This document shows positions 37,263 to 45,636 of a stretch of DNA of 64,000 bases, one piece after another (the first letter of the stretch is position 1; the number at the start of each line of letters is the position of its first letter). The translations under genes were made by a program, and so were the position numbers. A model generated the notes under the pieces. That model saw nothing but the letters and a program-made list of their open reading frames with translations, was not told where the DNA came from and did no database searches. The DNA is from an uncultured Burkholderiales bacterium (GTDB taxonomy: Bacteria > Pseudomonadota > Gammaproteobacteria > Burkholderiales > Burkholderiaceae_C): positions 1-64,000 of the forward strand of contig CAIJQQ010000012.1 of NCBI GenBank assembly GCA_903822825.1. The letters are read 5' to 3'.

Positions 37263-37889
37263 TCAGAATTCAATTTCACCAACGCGAATTGGATCACCGC
37301 CCTTGTCGCAAAGCGTCAGGCGCAACTGGATCTTCTGGCTCAACATTTCGCCATCGCTCAGCAAGGAGGCCACCACGGGGACTGTCGATCCCGGCGGCGT
37401 GGGCGTGAGTTTTTCGAGCACAAAATTGCCCGCCACTGTGAGGTCGGTTTTGTCGCATTTGGGCACCAGCCGAACCTGCGCGCCTGAAAAAGGATTGATG
37501 TGTGAGGCCCAAGGCCCATTGGCCTGGGTCAAAGCCTTGAAGCAAGCCCCCCATCCGGGGCCTGTCGCGGCAGTGGCCGGCACTGGCACTGCATTGCCAA
37601 CGTCCTGGGCTGAAGAAGCCTCGGAAGCAGTGGCCACGGCAAGGGCCTGACTGGCACAAGGGGCAGGTTGAAAACCAGCTGTGAGTCTGTTCGCAGAAGC
37701 GTTGCCCAACCACTGTAACCAAGCTTCGCCAGAACGCTTGCTGGTTTCAATTTTCAAACCTTCTTGGTAAGACAAATAGCCCACCCAAGAGACAAACACA
37801 ATCACACCGAGCAGCATCACCCCAAAGAGTTGATCCATGACATTGGGCATACCGGAAGTGGGCTTCACTTCTGTATTTATATTTTTCAC
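37263..37889 (-). CDS. membrane-anchored protein of unknown function, operon partner of the channel
   Basis: The 208-residue product has one membrane segment at about residues 20-42 (LFGVMLLGVIVFVSWVGYL), a short helix, an Ala/Ser/Val/Pro-rich linker (about 78-112) and a small C-terminal domain with paired cysteines (CFKAL and PKCDK; later LTLCDKGG). By charge the large part should be periplasmic. No family was recognised. It ends 11 bases before the channel ATG in the same direction, so both are probably on one transcript and it may be an accessory subunit; that is inference from position only. The 180 bases upstream are AT-rich and hold no gene. Confidence 0.65.
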   Translation of the reverse strand: MKNINTEVKPTSGMPNVMDQLFGVMLLGVIVFVSWVGYLSYQEGLKIETSKRSGEAWLQWLGNASANRLTAGFQPAPCASQALAVATASEASSAQDVGNAVPVPATAATGPGWGACFKALTQANGPWASHINPFSGAQVRLVPKCDKTDLTVAGNFVLEKLTPTPPGSTVPVVASLLSDGEMLSQKIQLRLTLCDKGGDPIRVGEIEF

Positions 37890-38073
37890 GTTTTTTTTAA
37901 TTTTTCCAAAATAAGACCATCGCCGAATTTTAAAACCTTGTCAATTGTGTTAACCCATGGTGAGGCTGCGAACTGCACACCATCTTGAATACTCACTCCA
38001 GATAACTTAGTATGAATCGGCAGCTTGTCGCATTTCTTGAATACCTTGACCCATTTTTAAACCCTGAAGACAT

Positions 38074-38099
38074 AAAAAAACCCCGCTCAGCGGGGTTTT
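38074..38099. terminator. terminator of the hns-like gene
   Basis: CCCCG-CTCAG-CGGGG flanked by seven A residues and four T residues. It is strongest on the minus strand, where a T7 run follows, about 25 bases after the H-NS-like stop codon. Confidence 0.85.
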
Positions 38100-38122
38100 A
38101 ATTCTCAATCCAGTGAATCGAT

Positions 38123-38416
38123 TCAGCCAATCATGAACTGGCTGCGGTCCTTTCCATCGATCCATTTCGGGGCCTTACCGCGTCCAGTCCAGGTTTGACC
38201 TGTTGCAGCATCACGGTATTTCGGAGCCACCTTGCCGGTGGGCTTGCCTGCTTTGGCCCCACGTCCAGGGAAAACATCTTGCGCGGTCAGACCGAACTCG
38301 GCCACCAAGGCACGGGCTTTGGCCACGGCACCCGCAATTTCATTTTGGCGGGCCTGCTCAATGGCTTTTTCAAGGGCTACGCGCTGCTCTAACAATTCTT
38401 TGTACGACTGACTCAT
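38123..38416 (-). CDS. H-NS family nucleoid protein
   Basis: H-NS-type proteins bind AT-rich DNA, compact the chromosome and silence foreign genes. The 97-residue product has an N-terminal coiled-coil segment (about 1-45: YKELLEQRVALEKAIEQARQ), a Gly/Lys linker and the C-terminal DNA-binding motif TWTGRGKAPKW near residues 74-84, typical of the short Burkholderiales H-NS/BpH3-like proteins. The start codon has GGAG seven bases upstream, but this is inside a hairpin. Monocistronic, with its own terminator. AT-rich gaps flank it on both sides. Confidence 0.92.
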   Translation of the reverse strand: MSQSYKELLEQRVALEKAIEQARQNEIAGAVAKARALVAEFGLTAQDVFPGRGAKAGKPTGKVAPKYRDAATGQTWTGRGKAPKWIDGKDRSQFMIG

Positions 38417-38422
38417 TGATTA

Positions 38423-38447
38423 ACTCCATTAAAAAAAATAATGGAGT
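38423..38447 (-). promoter_or_regulatory. leader hairpin covering the hns-like ribosome binding site
   Basis: In the minus-strand mRNA, ACTCCATTA and TAATGGAGT form a 9-base stem around a loop of seven U. The 3' arm contains the GGAG that serves as Shine-Dalgarno for the ATG seven bases further on. This suggests that translation depends on opening the hairpin, by temperature, a protein or ribosomes. Confidence 0.6.
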
Positions 38448-38507
38448 GAATATACCATAAATCTGAATAACTGCGTTACCTGAATTCCATTATCCATATG
38501 AAGGCAG

Positions 38508-39818
38508 TCACCCTTCGCCCGTTATGGCCATTTCAATCGGACAAGCCCATACTTTGTCAATGCGCCGACCATCAAGGCGCACAATTTCAAAGCGCCAGCC
38601 TTCCAACTCAATCAATTCTCCAGTCTGGGGCAATTGACCCAATACAAAAAGGAGCAAACCCGCCAACGTGTTGTAGCGGCCGCGGTCTTCAGATGGCAGC
38701 TCTTTGATCTCCAGTCGGGCCTTGAGCTCATTGATCGGCATCAAGCCATCCAAAAGCCATGAGCCATCATCGCGCTGTGTGGCCCAAGCCTCGGTCTGGG
38801 TCTCGGGCTTGAGCTCTCCAGTGATGGCTTCCAGCAAATCCAAAGGCGTGAGCAAGCCTTGCACCTCGCCATACTCGTCAACGACAAACAGCATTCGGCT
38901 GGATTGGTCTCGCAAATGCTCCAGCAGCTCCATGCCGCTGAGCGTTTCAGGGACAAAGTGCGCTGGCTGCGCAAAGTGCTCTATGGGACGCGTCTCGGCA
39001 GGCGGCAGCGCCAGCAGCTGAGACACGCTGATGACCCCAAGCACATGCTCCAGGCCATCACGGCAAACGGGATACCAAGAATGGTGCCCTTGTTCACGCA
39101 TGGCATTGATCCGGGCCATGGCTTCGGGCCGCGCCAATGCAGCGTCGAGCCACTGGACATCGCCTCTGGGCGTCATCATCGACGTCAAGGGCCGATCGTC
39201 CAGATGAAACACGTTGCGCACCATCTGGTGCTCGTGCTCCTCAATCAGTCCGGCATGGACGCCTTCGGCCAAGCTGGCGGTGATTTCCTCTTCCGTCACT
39301 TCCTGGCTGCCCTTGCTGCTGATGCGCATGAGCTTGAGCACGCCTTGCGTCGTCAGAGCCAGCATTTTCACAAATGGCCCTGCCGCCCGAGCCAACCAAG
39401 CCATGGGACGGGAAACCCAAAGTGCCACGGGCTCCGGGTACAACTGACCAATGCGCTTGGGCACCAATTCGCCGAAGATGATGGTGGTGAAAGTGATCAG
39501 GGTGACCACGATGGCGGTGGCTGACAACGCTGCCGCCGCATCGCTCAGGCCCTGAGCGGTCAGATACTTTGCCAGACCGCCGCTGAAAGCGGCCTCTCCA
39601 ACGATCCCATTGAGCACGCCGATCGAGGTGATGCCCACTTGCACAGTGGACAAAAACTGGGTGGGGTGCTCCAAGAGCGTGATGGCCACTCGAGCGCCCT
39701 TGTCACCCGCTTCATCGAGCGCGGCCAAGCGTGCTTTTCGACTGGAGGCCAAGGCCATCTCGGACATGGCGAACAGGCCATTGAGCAAAATCAGAAAGGC
39801 TATCAGCAAGAAATCCAT
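38508..39818 (-). CDS. CNNM/CorC (hemolysin C) family transporter-associated protein
   Basis: The 436-residue protein has the DUF21/CNNM membrane domain at about 1-180 (LLIAFLILLNGLFAMSEMALASSR, then GITSIGVLNGIVGEAAFSGG), two CBS domains (about 200-330) and a C-terminal CorC/HlyC domain (about 345-430, DGSWLLDGLMPINELKARL). Relatives act in Mg2+/Co2+ export or homeostasis, and are often misnamed hemolysins. The open frame extends far upstream, but membrane-domain homology begins at the chosen ATG. It is divergent from the ApaH-like gene. Confidence 0.92.
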   Translation of the reverse strand: MDFLLIAFLILLNGLFAMSEMALASSRKARLAALDEAGDKGARVAITLLEHPTQFLSTVQVGITSIGVLNGIVGEAAFSGGLAKYLTAQGLSDAAAALSATAIVVTLITFTTIIFGELVPKRIGQLYPEPVALWVSRPMAWLARAAGPFVKMLALTTQGVLKLMRISSKGSQEVTEEEITASLAEGVHAGLIEEHEHQMVRNVFHLDDRPLTSMMTPRGDVQWLDAALARPEAMARINAMREQGHHSWYPVCRDGLEHVLGVISVSQLLALPPAETRPIEHFAQPAHFVPETLSGMELLEHLRDQSSRMLFVVDEYGEVQGLLTPLDLLEAITGELKPETQTEAWATQRDDGSWLLDGLMPINELKARLEIKELPSEDRGRYNTLAGLLLFVLGQLPQTGELIELEGWRFEIVRLDGRRIDKVWACPIEMAITGEG

Positions 39819-39918
39819 GACGCCATTGTGCCAAGGAAGTGCGAGAGCTTGCCTTGCACAACACCAGCGCACGGTGCACATGCCGTCAATTTGGGACAAT
39901 CCACGCAAAGGGGTGTTT

Positions 39919-40749
39919 ATGGCAGTGTATTTGTTGGGCGACATCCAAGGGTGCGGCGCAGCGCTGGAACGTTTGCTGCGCAAGGTCGATTTTTCACCAA
40001 GCCGGGATGAGTTGTTTGTGCTGGGTGACCTGGTCAACCGAGGCCCCGACTCCGCCGGGGTGCTGCGCCGATTGATGGCTTTGGGCCACTCGGCACGCTG
40101 CGTGCTGGGCAACCACGACTTGCATGCGCTGGCCGTGGCCACGGGTTCGCGCAAGAGCAGCCGCATGGACACCCTGCAAGACCTGCTGCAAGCCCCGGAC
40201 AGCGGCACCTTGCTCGATTGGCTGCGCCACCAGCGCATGGCCATTCAAGCCCACGGTGTTCTGATGGTGCACGCGGGTGTCCTGCCCAGTTGGTCAGCCG
40301 CGCAAACCTTGAGCTTGGCCGCCGAGGTGGAGGCGGCCTTGCAGGGCCAAGGCTGGCGGGGTTTTTTACAACAAATGTATGGCAACCAATCTGCTGCTTG
40401 GGATGACGGTTTGCTGGGCATGGATCGCCTCAGGGTCATCGTCAACGCGCTCACACGCCTGCGCTTTTGCACGCCCGAAGGGGTCATGGAATTCGACACC
40501 AAGGACGGCGCCTTGGCGGCGCCCACAGGCTGCATGCCCTGGTTTGACGTGCCAAACCGGCAAACGGCCAGCGCGGTGATCGCCTTTGGGCACTGGTCAA
40601 CCTTGGGCTGGCTGGGGCGCACCGACGTCTGGGCAATGGACTCCGGTTGCGTTTGGGGCGGTTGTCTCAGTGCGCTGTTGCTGGACCTGAAAACGCAGCA
40701 ACACCGCTTGATCCAGGTCGATTGCGAACCCGCGCAGACACCTGGATGA
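39919..40749 (+). CDS. apaH: symmetrical bis(5'-nucleosyl)-tetraphosphatase (ApaH)
   Basis: ApaH hydrolyses diadenosine tetraphosphate to two ADP and also removes Np4 caps from RNA. The 276-residue metallophosphatase has the metal-binding motifs GDIQGC (near 7-12), GDLVNRGPDS (near 36-45), GNHDLH (near 66-71) and MVHAG (near 120), and the later FGHWS. The ATG with GGGGTG upstream is used; the longer open frame overlaps the divergent gene. Length (about 275) and motif spacing match ApaH. Confidence 0.94.
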   Translation: MAVYLLGDIQGCGAALERLLRKVDFSPSRDELFVLGDLVNRGPDSAGVLRRLMALGHSARCVLGNHDLHALAVATGSRKSSRMDTLQDLLQAPDSGTLLDWLRHQRMAIQAHGVLMVHAGVLPSWSAAQTLSLAAEVEAALQGQGWRGFLQQMYGNQSAAWDDGLLGMDRLRVIVNALTRLRFCTPEGVMEFDTKDGALAAPTGCMPWFDVPNRQTASAVIAFGHWSTLGWLGRTDVWAMDSGCVWGGCLSALLLDLKTQQHRLIQVDCEPAQTPG

Positions 40750-40790
40750 CCCCCTGCACCACGCACCCCTTTCAAAGACAGGTATAAATC

Positions 40791-41534
40791 ATGGCTGTGT
40801 CCAAACCCTTGTCCTTTGACCCCCGCCAAGTTCCTGTATCCCGTGTGGACAGCCATCTGCCGCCCGTGCCCCACGCCAACTTGCAACCAGCCGCATTGCG
40901 CCAACGTTTTGCATTCCCTCCCGAATGGGCGCCAGAAATTGTCCGCGAACCGCGCTTTGGTGAGCGTGTGCCCGCACAAGCGGCCGTCTTGATTCCGATT
41001 GTGCTCAGAGATGCAGTAGACGGAGGCCCGACGATTTTGTTGACGCAGCGCAGCGCCCACCTGTCCACGCATTCGGGGCAAATTGCTTTTCCGGGCGGCA
41101 AAGTGGACGAGCAAGACCCGACTGTACAGGCTGCAGCCTTGCGTGAGGCGCATGAAGAAGTTGGCCTGATGCCACACCTTGTGCAAGTGCTGGGTGAGTT
41201 GCCTCAGTACGAGACAGGCAGCGCTTTTTTGGTGACGCCTGTGGTGGGCCTGGTGATGCCCAATTTTGAACTGACACCCAACCCCGGCGAAGTGGCCGAT
41301 GTGTTTGAAGTGCCATTGGCCTTTTTGATGAACCCAGCCCACCACCGTCGCCACACTGTGGACTGGCAAGGTGGGCAAAGGGAGTGGTTTTCGATGCCCT
41401 ACACCGAATACAAATCCGATGACCAAGGAAAAAGCGCGCCTGTCGAGCGCTACATTTGGGGGGCGACAGCAGGCATGTTGAGGAATTTCTACCGTTTCTT
41501 GCTGGCCGAAAACTCAGTCTTGGAGGTGCGATGA
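40791..41534 (+). CDS. NUDIX hydrolase, CoA pyrophosphatase (NudL) type
   Basis: The 247-residue enzyme carries the NUDIX box GGKVDEQD...LREAHEEVGL (about 100-124) preceded by LTQRSAHLSTHSGQIAFPGG, the block that marks the CoA diphosphatase (NudL/PCD1) group. The expected activity is splitting of coenzyme A or its esters into phosphopantetheine derivatives and 3',5'-ADP. An N-terminal extension of about 60 residues comes before the domain. Its stop codon overlaps the next start (ATGA), so the two are translationally coupled. Confidence 0.92.
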   Translation: MAVSKPLSFDPRQVPVSRVDSHLPPVPHANLQPAALRQRFAFPPEWAPEIVREPRFGERVPAQAAVLIPIVLRDAVDGGPTILLTQRSAHLSTHSGQIAFPGGKVDEQDPTVQAAALREAHEEVGLMPHLVQVLGELPQYETGSAFLVTPVVGLVMPNFELTPNPGEVADVFEVPLAFLMNPAHHRRHTVDWQGGQREWFSMPYTEYKSDDQGKSAPVERYIWGATAGMLRNFYRFLLAENSVLEVR

Positions 41535-42508
41535 GTTTTTTTGCAATTCTTTTAGCACTGGCACTGGAGCAAGCCCATCCCATGACGGCGCAAAGCCGTG
41601 TCTTCAAAACCGTGGCCAGTTGGGCTGAGTGGGTGGCACGCACCTTGGATGCGGGCCTGCGCCACCAAGCATGGGTGGCTTGGGGCATGACCGTGATTGC
41701 CCCTGCGGCGCTGGTGATGCTGGTGCAGTGGCTGCTTGTATTGAGCTTGGGTTGGCTTGCAGGCGTGGTTTGGAATGTGGCGCTTTTGTACGTCACACTG
41801 GGCTTTCGCCAATTCAGCCACCATTTCACTGCCATACGGGCTGCCCTTGAAGACGGCGAGGAAGCCACGGCCCGTGAATTGTTGGCCGCCTGGCAGCAGG
41901 TCAAGGTAGGCGATATTCCTCGCAGTGAAATCGTGCGCCACGCCATTGAGTACTCGGTGATCGCAGCGCACCGCCATGTGTTTGGGGTCTTCTTTTGGTA
42001 CGCAGTGTTGTCCATCATTGGCCTGGGTCCAGCAGGCGCAGTGGTTTACCGCATCACCGAATACGCTCGGGCCTGTTGGCATCGTCCACAGGCCGATGGC
42101 GCCCAGGTCAGCACTGCACTGAGCGAAGTCTCCCAACACGCCTGGCGTGCCATCGACTGGCTGCCTTCGCGCGCCACTGCTTTGGGCTTTGCCATCGTCG
42201 GCAGCTTTGAAGACGCCATGGACGGCTGGCGCAACCACGCCCAAAAATTTCCCGAAGACAACGACGGCGTGATCCTGGCCGCCACGGCCGGGGCCATCAA
42301 CATCCAGCTGGGTGGCGCCGCTCTGCGCAGCGCGCCTGCAGGCGACGGCGAAGAGGGGGACTTGAACGACGCCATGGGCAGTACCAGCACCCCCGGGCGC
42401 CCTGCCGAAGTGGCACACTTCGCGCAGGTGGTGGGCTTGGTTTGGCGCACCGTGGTGATGTGGCTGGTGCTGGTGGCTTTGCTCACCATGGCCAAACTGC
42501 TGGGTTAG
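41531..42508 (+). CDS. CobD/CbiB family membrane protein
   Basis: This 325-residue membrane protein resembles the CobD/CbiB family (adenosylcobinamide-phosphate synthases) in the segments GFRQFSHHFTAIRAALEDGE and HRHVFGVFFWYAVL with GPAGAVVYR. Four or five hydrophobic helices are seen. No other cobalamin genes are present nearby, and many Burkholderiales have this stand-alone form next to the NUDIX gene, so a role in B12 synthesis is not certain; AmpE-like regulatory membrane proteins are the other relatives. Coupled to the NUDIX gene by a 4-base overlap. Confidence 0.85.
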   Translation: MSFFAILLALALEQAHPMTAQSRVFKTVASWAEWVARTLDAGLRHQAWVAWGMTVIAPAALVMLVQWLLVLSLGWLAGVVWNVALLYVTLGFRQFSHHFTAIRAALEDGEEATARELLAAWQQVKVGDIPRSEIVRHAIEYSVIAAHRHVFGVFFWYAVLSIIGLGPAGAVVYRITEYARACWHRPQADGAQVSTALSEVSQHAWRAIDWLPSRATALGFAIVGSFEDAMDGWRNHAQKFPEDNDGVILAATAGAINIQLGGAALRSAPAGDGEEGDLNDAMGSTSTPGRPAEVAHFAQVVGLVWRTVVMWLVLVALLTMAKLLG

Positions 42509-42512
42509 AACC

Positions 42513-43481
42513 TCACCAGCGCTGCTGGCTCAATTCATCAAACAGTTGCGCGTAAATGCGGTGGCGGCGGGCACTGATGGTGCCCGTTGTCGTTTCTGAG
42601 CTCACCTGGGCCAGCACAGCACATCCTGGCTCGTGCAAATGCGTGCAGTTGTAAAACTTGCATTGCCCCAGGTACTGGCGCAAGTCAGGCATGCACTGGG
42701 CCAGACGTGTCGGCTCGATGTGGTTGAGACCAAACTCCTGGAAACCAGGCGAATCGATCAAGGCGGTGTGCTGCATGCCTTGGTCGAGCTCGGGCACCCA
42801 ATACCAACGCGTGTTGGTGGTGGTGTGCTTGCCCGAGTTGAGCGCTTGCGAAATTTCGCCAGTCTCCACTTGTGCCCCTGGCAACAAGCGGTTGATCAAG
42901 GTGCTTTTGCCACTGCCAGAGGGGCCCAGCACCAGGGTGGTGTGGCCTCGCAATTGGTCGCACAAGGCGTCCACACCATCGCTCTGGATCAGCGCAGAGC
43001 GCGGACTCAGGCTCAAGGGCAAGACCAGGTAACCCATGGTGCGGTAAGGGGCCAAACGCTCCCAGGCCTGCGCAAAAGGTGTGGCCAAGTCGCTCTTGTT
43101 GAGCGCGATGATAGGCTTGATTTTTTCAGCCTCCGCTGCCACCAAAGCGCGCGCGAGCTGGCTTTCCGAAAACTCGGGTTCTGCAGCGATCAGGATCAGC
43201 ACCCTGTCCAGATTGGCTGCAAAGGATTTGGTTCGGATTTCGTCTTGCCGGTAAAACAGGTTGCGGCGCTCTTGCAGACGCTCGATGCTGCCCTCGTCGC
43301 CAGTGGCTTGCCAAAGCACATGGTCACCCACCACAGCCTGGTTCTTTTTGCCTCTGGGGTGACAAATCAGCCGCTGCCCATCGGGCGTTTCCACCAGACT
43401 GTGCCGGCCATATGCTGCCACCACCAAGCCAGGCTTGAGGTCTACCGAAGGTGTCTCATCGCGGGCTTTGGGTTTGCTCAT
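42513..43481 (-). CDS. rsgA: ribosome small-subunit GTPase RsgA
   Basis: RsgA is a circularly permuted GTPase that checks the decoding centre late in 30S assembly. The 322-residue protein has an N-terminal OB fold, then G4 (LNKSD near 124) ahead of G1 (GPSGSGKSTLINRLL near 190) and G3 (DSPGF), and a C-terminal zinc motif CKFYNCTHLHEPGCAV. The ATG overlaps the stop codon of the upstream M48 peptidase gene (ATGA), a pairing common in Burkholderiales together with orn. Confidence 0.96.
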   Translation of the reverse strand: MSKPKARDETPSVDLKPGLVVAAYGRHSLVETPDGQRLICHPRGKKNQAVVGDHVLWQATGDEGSIERLQERRNLFYRQDEIRTKSFAANLDRVLILIAAEPEFSESQLARALVAAEAEKIKPIIALNKSDLATPFAQAWERLAPYRTMGYLVLPLSLSPRSALIQSDGVDALCDQLRGHTTLVLGPSGSGKSTLINRLLPGAQVETGEISQALNSGKHTTTNTRWYWVPELDQGMQHTALIDSPGFQEFGLNHIEPTRLAQCMPDLRQYLGQCKFYNCTHLHEPGCAVLAQVSSETTTGTISARRHRIYAQLFDELSQQRW

Positions 43482-44737
43482 GCCATTCGCATCCTTGCCA
43501 AGCGTTCGCTGGCTGGCGGATGAGAATAGTAAAACTTCACAAACAAGGGATCAGGGGTCAGTGTGGACGCATTGTCCTGGTACAGCTTAAGCAAGGCAGA
43601 GGCCAAATCATCTCCCGGTGTTTGTGCCATTGCATAGGCATCGGCTTCAAATTCCTGCTGGCGGGAACGCCACGAACTCAGTGGTGCCATGAAGAATGTG
43701 AACACTGGCACCACCAGCATGAACAGCACCAACGCCAACGCGTTGTTGCCGCCCACCATGCTCGGCGCAACGCCCAATCCCGTGAAAAACCAGACCTGCT
43801 GCACCAGCCAACCCAGCAGGGCCAGGCCCACCAGCGTGGTGGTGAAACTCACCGCCATCATCTTGAGGATGTGCCTGTGCTTGAAGTGCCCCAACTCATG
43901 GGCCAATACAGCCTCCATTTCAGAGGGGCTCAATTGCTTGAGCAAGGTGTCAAAAAAGACCACCCGCTTGCTGGCACCAAAGCCGGTGAAAAAAGCATTG
44001 GAGTGTGCCGACCGACGGCTGCCATCCATCACAAAAAAACCTTTGGCCTTGAAACCGGCCCGCTGCATCAAGGCCTGCACGCGGGCCTTGAGCGACTCGT
44101 CTTCGAGTGGGGTGAACTTGTTGAAGATCGGCATGATCACGTTGGGAGCGATCGCCATCAAAAAAAGCTGCCAGAACACCAAAGCACCCCAGGTCCAAAG
44201 CCACCAGAGGCTGCCGCCCGACTCCATCAGCCACAGCACCAGCCACAAAAGGGGCAATCCCAGCGCCGCGCCCAACACCAAGCCCTTGAGCAGGTCGCTG
44301 ATCCACAGTGCAGGTGTCATTTTGTTGAAGCCAAAACGCTGCTCCAGGCCAAAAGTCTGCACCAGTGAAAGGGGCAGACCGATGACGCCGCCAATCACCA
44401 TGAAAGCCACGATCAAAGCGACTTGCTGCGCCATGCCCGGCCCGATCAGACCCAGCAGCATTTGGTTGAGCGCATCGAGCCCGCCCAGCAAGGTCCAACC
44501 GACCAGAACCGCGCCGTCGAGCAAAATGTCGACCTGCGACAGCTTGGCTTTGGCCAAGGTGTAATCTGCCGCTTTTTGGTGGTCGACCAGGCCAATGGTC
44601 TGGGCGTGTGCGGCCGGGACCTCACTGCGGTGTGCCGCCACATGGCGCACTTGGCGGGCATTGAGCCACAGCTTGAGGGCCACATGGGCCACCAAAGCCA
44701 AGGCCAAAGTGAGGGTCAAATTCAAGGACGCGTTCAT
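43478..44737 (-). CDS. M48 family (Ste24-type) membrane metalloprotease
   Basis: The 419-residue protein has about six hydrophobic helices and the zinc motif HELGH at 280-284 with a third ligand in the EADAYA segment near 370. NAFFTGFG and the preceding [11 protein letters not shown] mark the CAAX prenyl protease 1/Ste24 group rather than HtpX. Bacteria lack prenylated a-factor, so the likely job is membrane protein quality control. It is divergent from orn and overlaps rsgA by 4 bases. Confidence 0.92.
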   Translation of the reverse strand: MNASLNLTLTLALALVAHVALKLWLNARQVRHVAAHRSEVPAAHAQTIGLVDHQKAADYTLAKAKLSQVDILLDGAVLVGWTLLGGLDALNQMLLGLIGPGMAQQVALIVAFMVIGGVIGLPLSLVQTFGLEQRFGFNKMTPALWISDLLKGLVLGAALGLPLLWLVLWLMESGGSLWWLWTWGALVFWQLFLMAIAPNVIMPIFNKFTPLEDESLKARVQALMQRAGFKAKGFFVMDGSRRSAHSNAFFTGFGASKRVVFFDTLLKQLSPSEMEAVLAHELGHFKHRHILKMMAVSFTTTLVGLALLGWLVQQVWFFTGLGVAPSMVGGNNALALVLFMLVVPVFTFFMAPLSSWRSRQQEFEADAYAMAQTPGDDLASALLKLYQDNASTLTPDPLFVKFYYSHPPASERLARMRMA

Positions 44738-44802
44738 GGGGGCAAAGTGTAGGGCAGATTGAACACGCCAGCGCCACAGCGGTCATCGGCGACAATCTCC
44801 CC

Positions 44803-45381
44803 ATGTCTGAACCGAACGCCACCCCCTCCCCAGAATTGACAAAATCCGACCAGAACCTGGTCTGGATCGATTGCGAAATGACCGGCTTGGATCCTGAAAA
44901 AGAGCGGCTGCTCGAAATCGCCGTGATCGTCACAGGCCCAGACCTGAGCCCCCGCATCGAAGGCCCCGTCTTGGTGATCCACCAAAGCGACGAGCTGTTG
45001 GACAAAATGGACGCCTGGAACAAGGGCACCCACGGCAAAAGCGGCCTGATCGACAAAGTCAAGGCCTCCACAGTGAGTGAAGCGCAGGCAGAAGAGCAGA
45101 TCCTCAACTTCCTCAAAACCTACCTACCCAAAGCCAGTTCACCCCTGTGTGGCAATACCATCAGCCAGGATCGCCGCTTTCTGGTGAAGTTCATGCCCAA
45201 ACTCGAAGCGTATTTCCATTACCGCAACTTGGACGTCAGCACACTCAAGGAACTGTCACGCCGCTGGAAACCCGAGGTGTATGCGTCTTTCAAGAAGCAG
45301 CAAAAGCACACCGCGCTGGCCGATGTGCATGAATCCATCGACGAATTGGTGCATTACCGCGAGCATTTCATCAAGATGTGA
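44803..45381 (+). CDS. orn: oligoribonuclease
   Basis: Orn degrades RNA dinucleotides (including pGpG from cyclic-di-GMP) to mononucleotides. The 192-residue DEDDh exonuclease shows IDCEMTGLD near residues 23-31, [10 protein letters not shown] near 118-127 and the last motif [14 protein letters not shown] near 168. The gene is divergent from the Ste24-type protease. Length is normal (about 180-200). Confidence 0.97.
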   Translation: MSEPNATPSPELTKSDQNLVWIDCEMTGLDPEKERLLEIAVIVTGPDLSPRIEGPVLVIHQSDELLDKMDAWNKGTHGKSGLIDKVKASTVSEAQAEEQILNFLKTYLPKASSPLCGNTISQDRRFLVKFMPKLEAYFHYRNLDVSTLKELSRRWKPEVYASFKKQQKHTALADVHESIDELVHYREHFIKM

Positions 45382-45636
45382 ATGTTTTCAGGGAAAACCC
45401 TAGCGCTTCTTTTCTTTCCGTGCCATAATCGCACGCTGCGCTTCACACCCTGTGATGCGTTTCTCACATCTCCCTTCATGCCTTGACCCAACGATAGGGT
45501 CACTCACAGCGGCCAGGCTCCACGCCAAGCGCCACTCGCGAGCACCGTTTGATGGTTGATGTTTTTTCAACCTTGCGGTGCCAATGGCCAGAGCAAAAAA
45601 ATTGCTGCTGTTGTTCCGTGCGAGTTTTATACATAC

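Noticed and set aside
38508-40244. Long 578-codon version of the CNNM/CorC protein
   Set aside because: The first 142 codons overlap the divergent apaH gene and lack family likeness; the ATG at 39818 begins the membrane domain.
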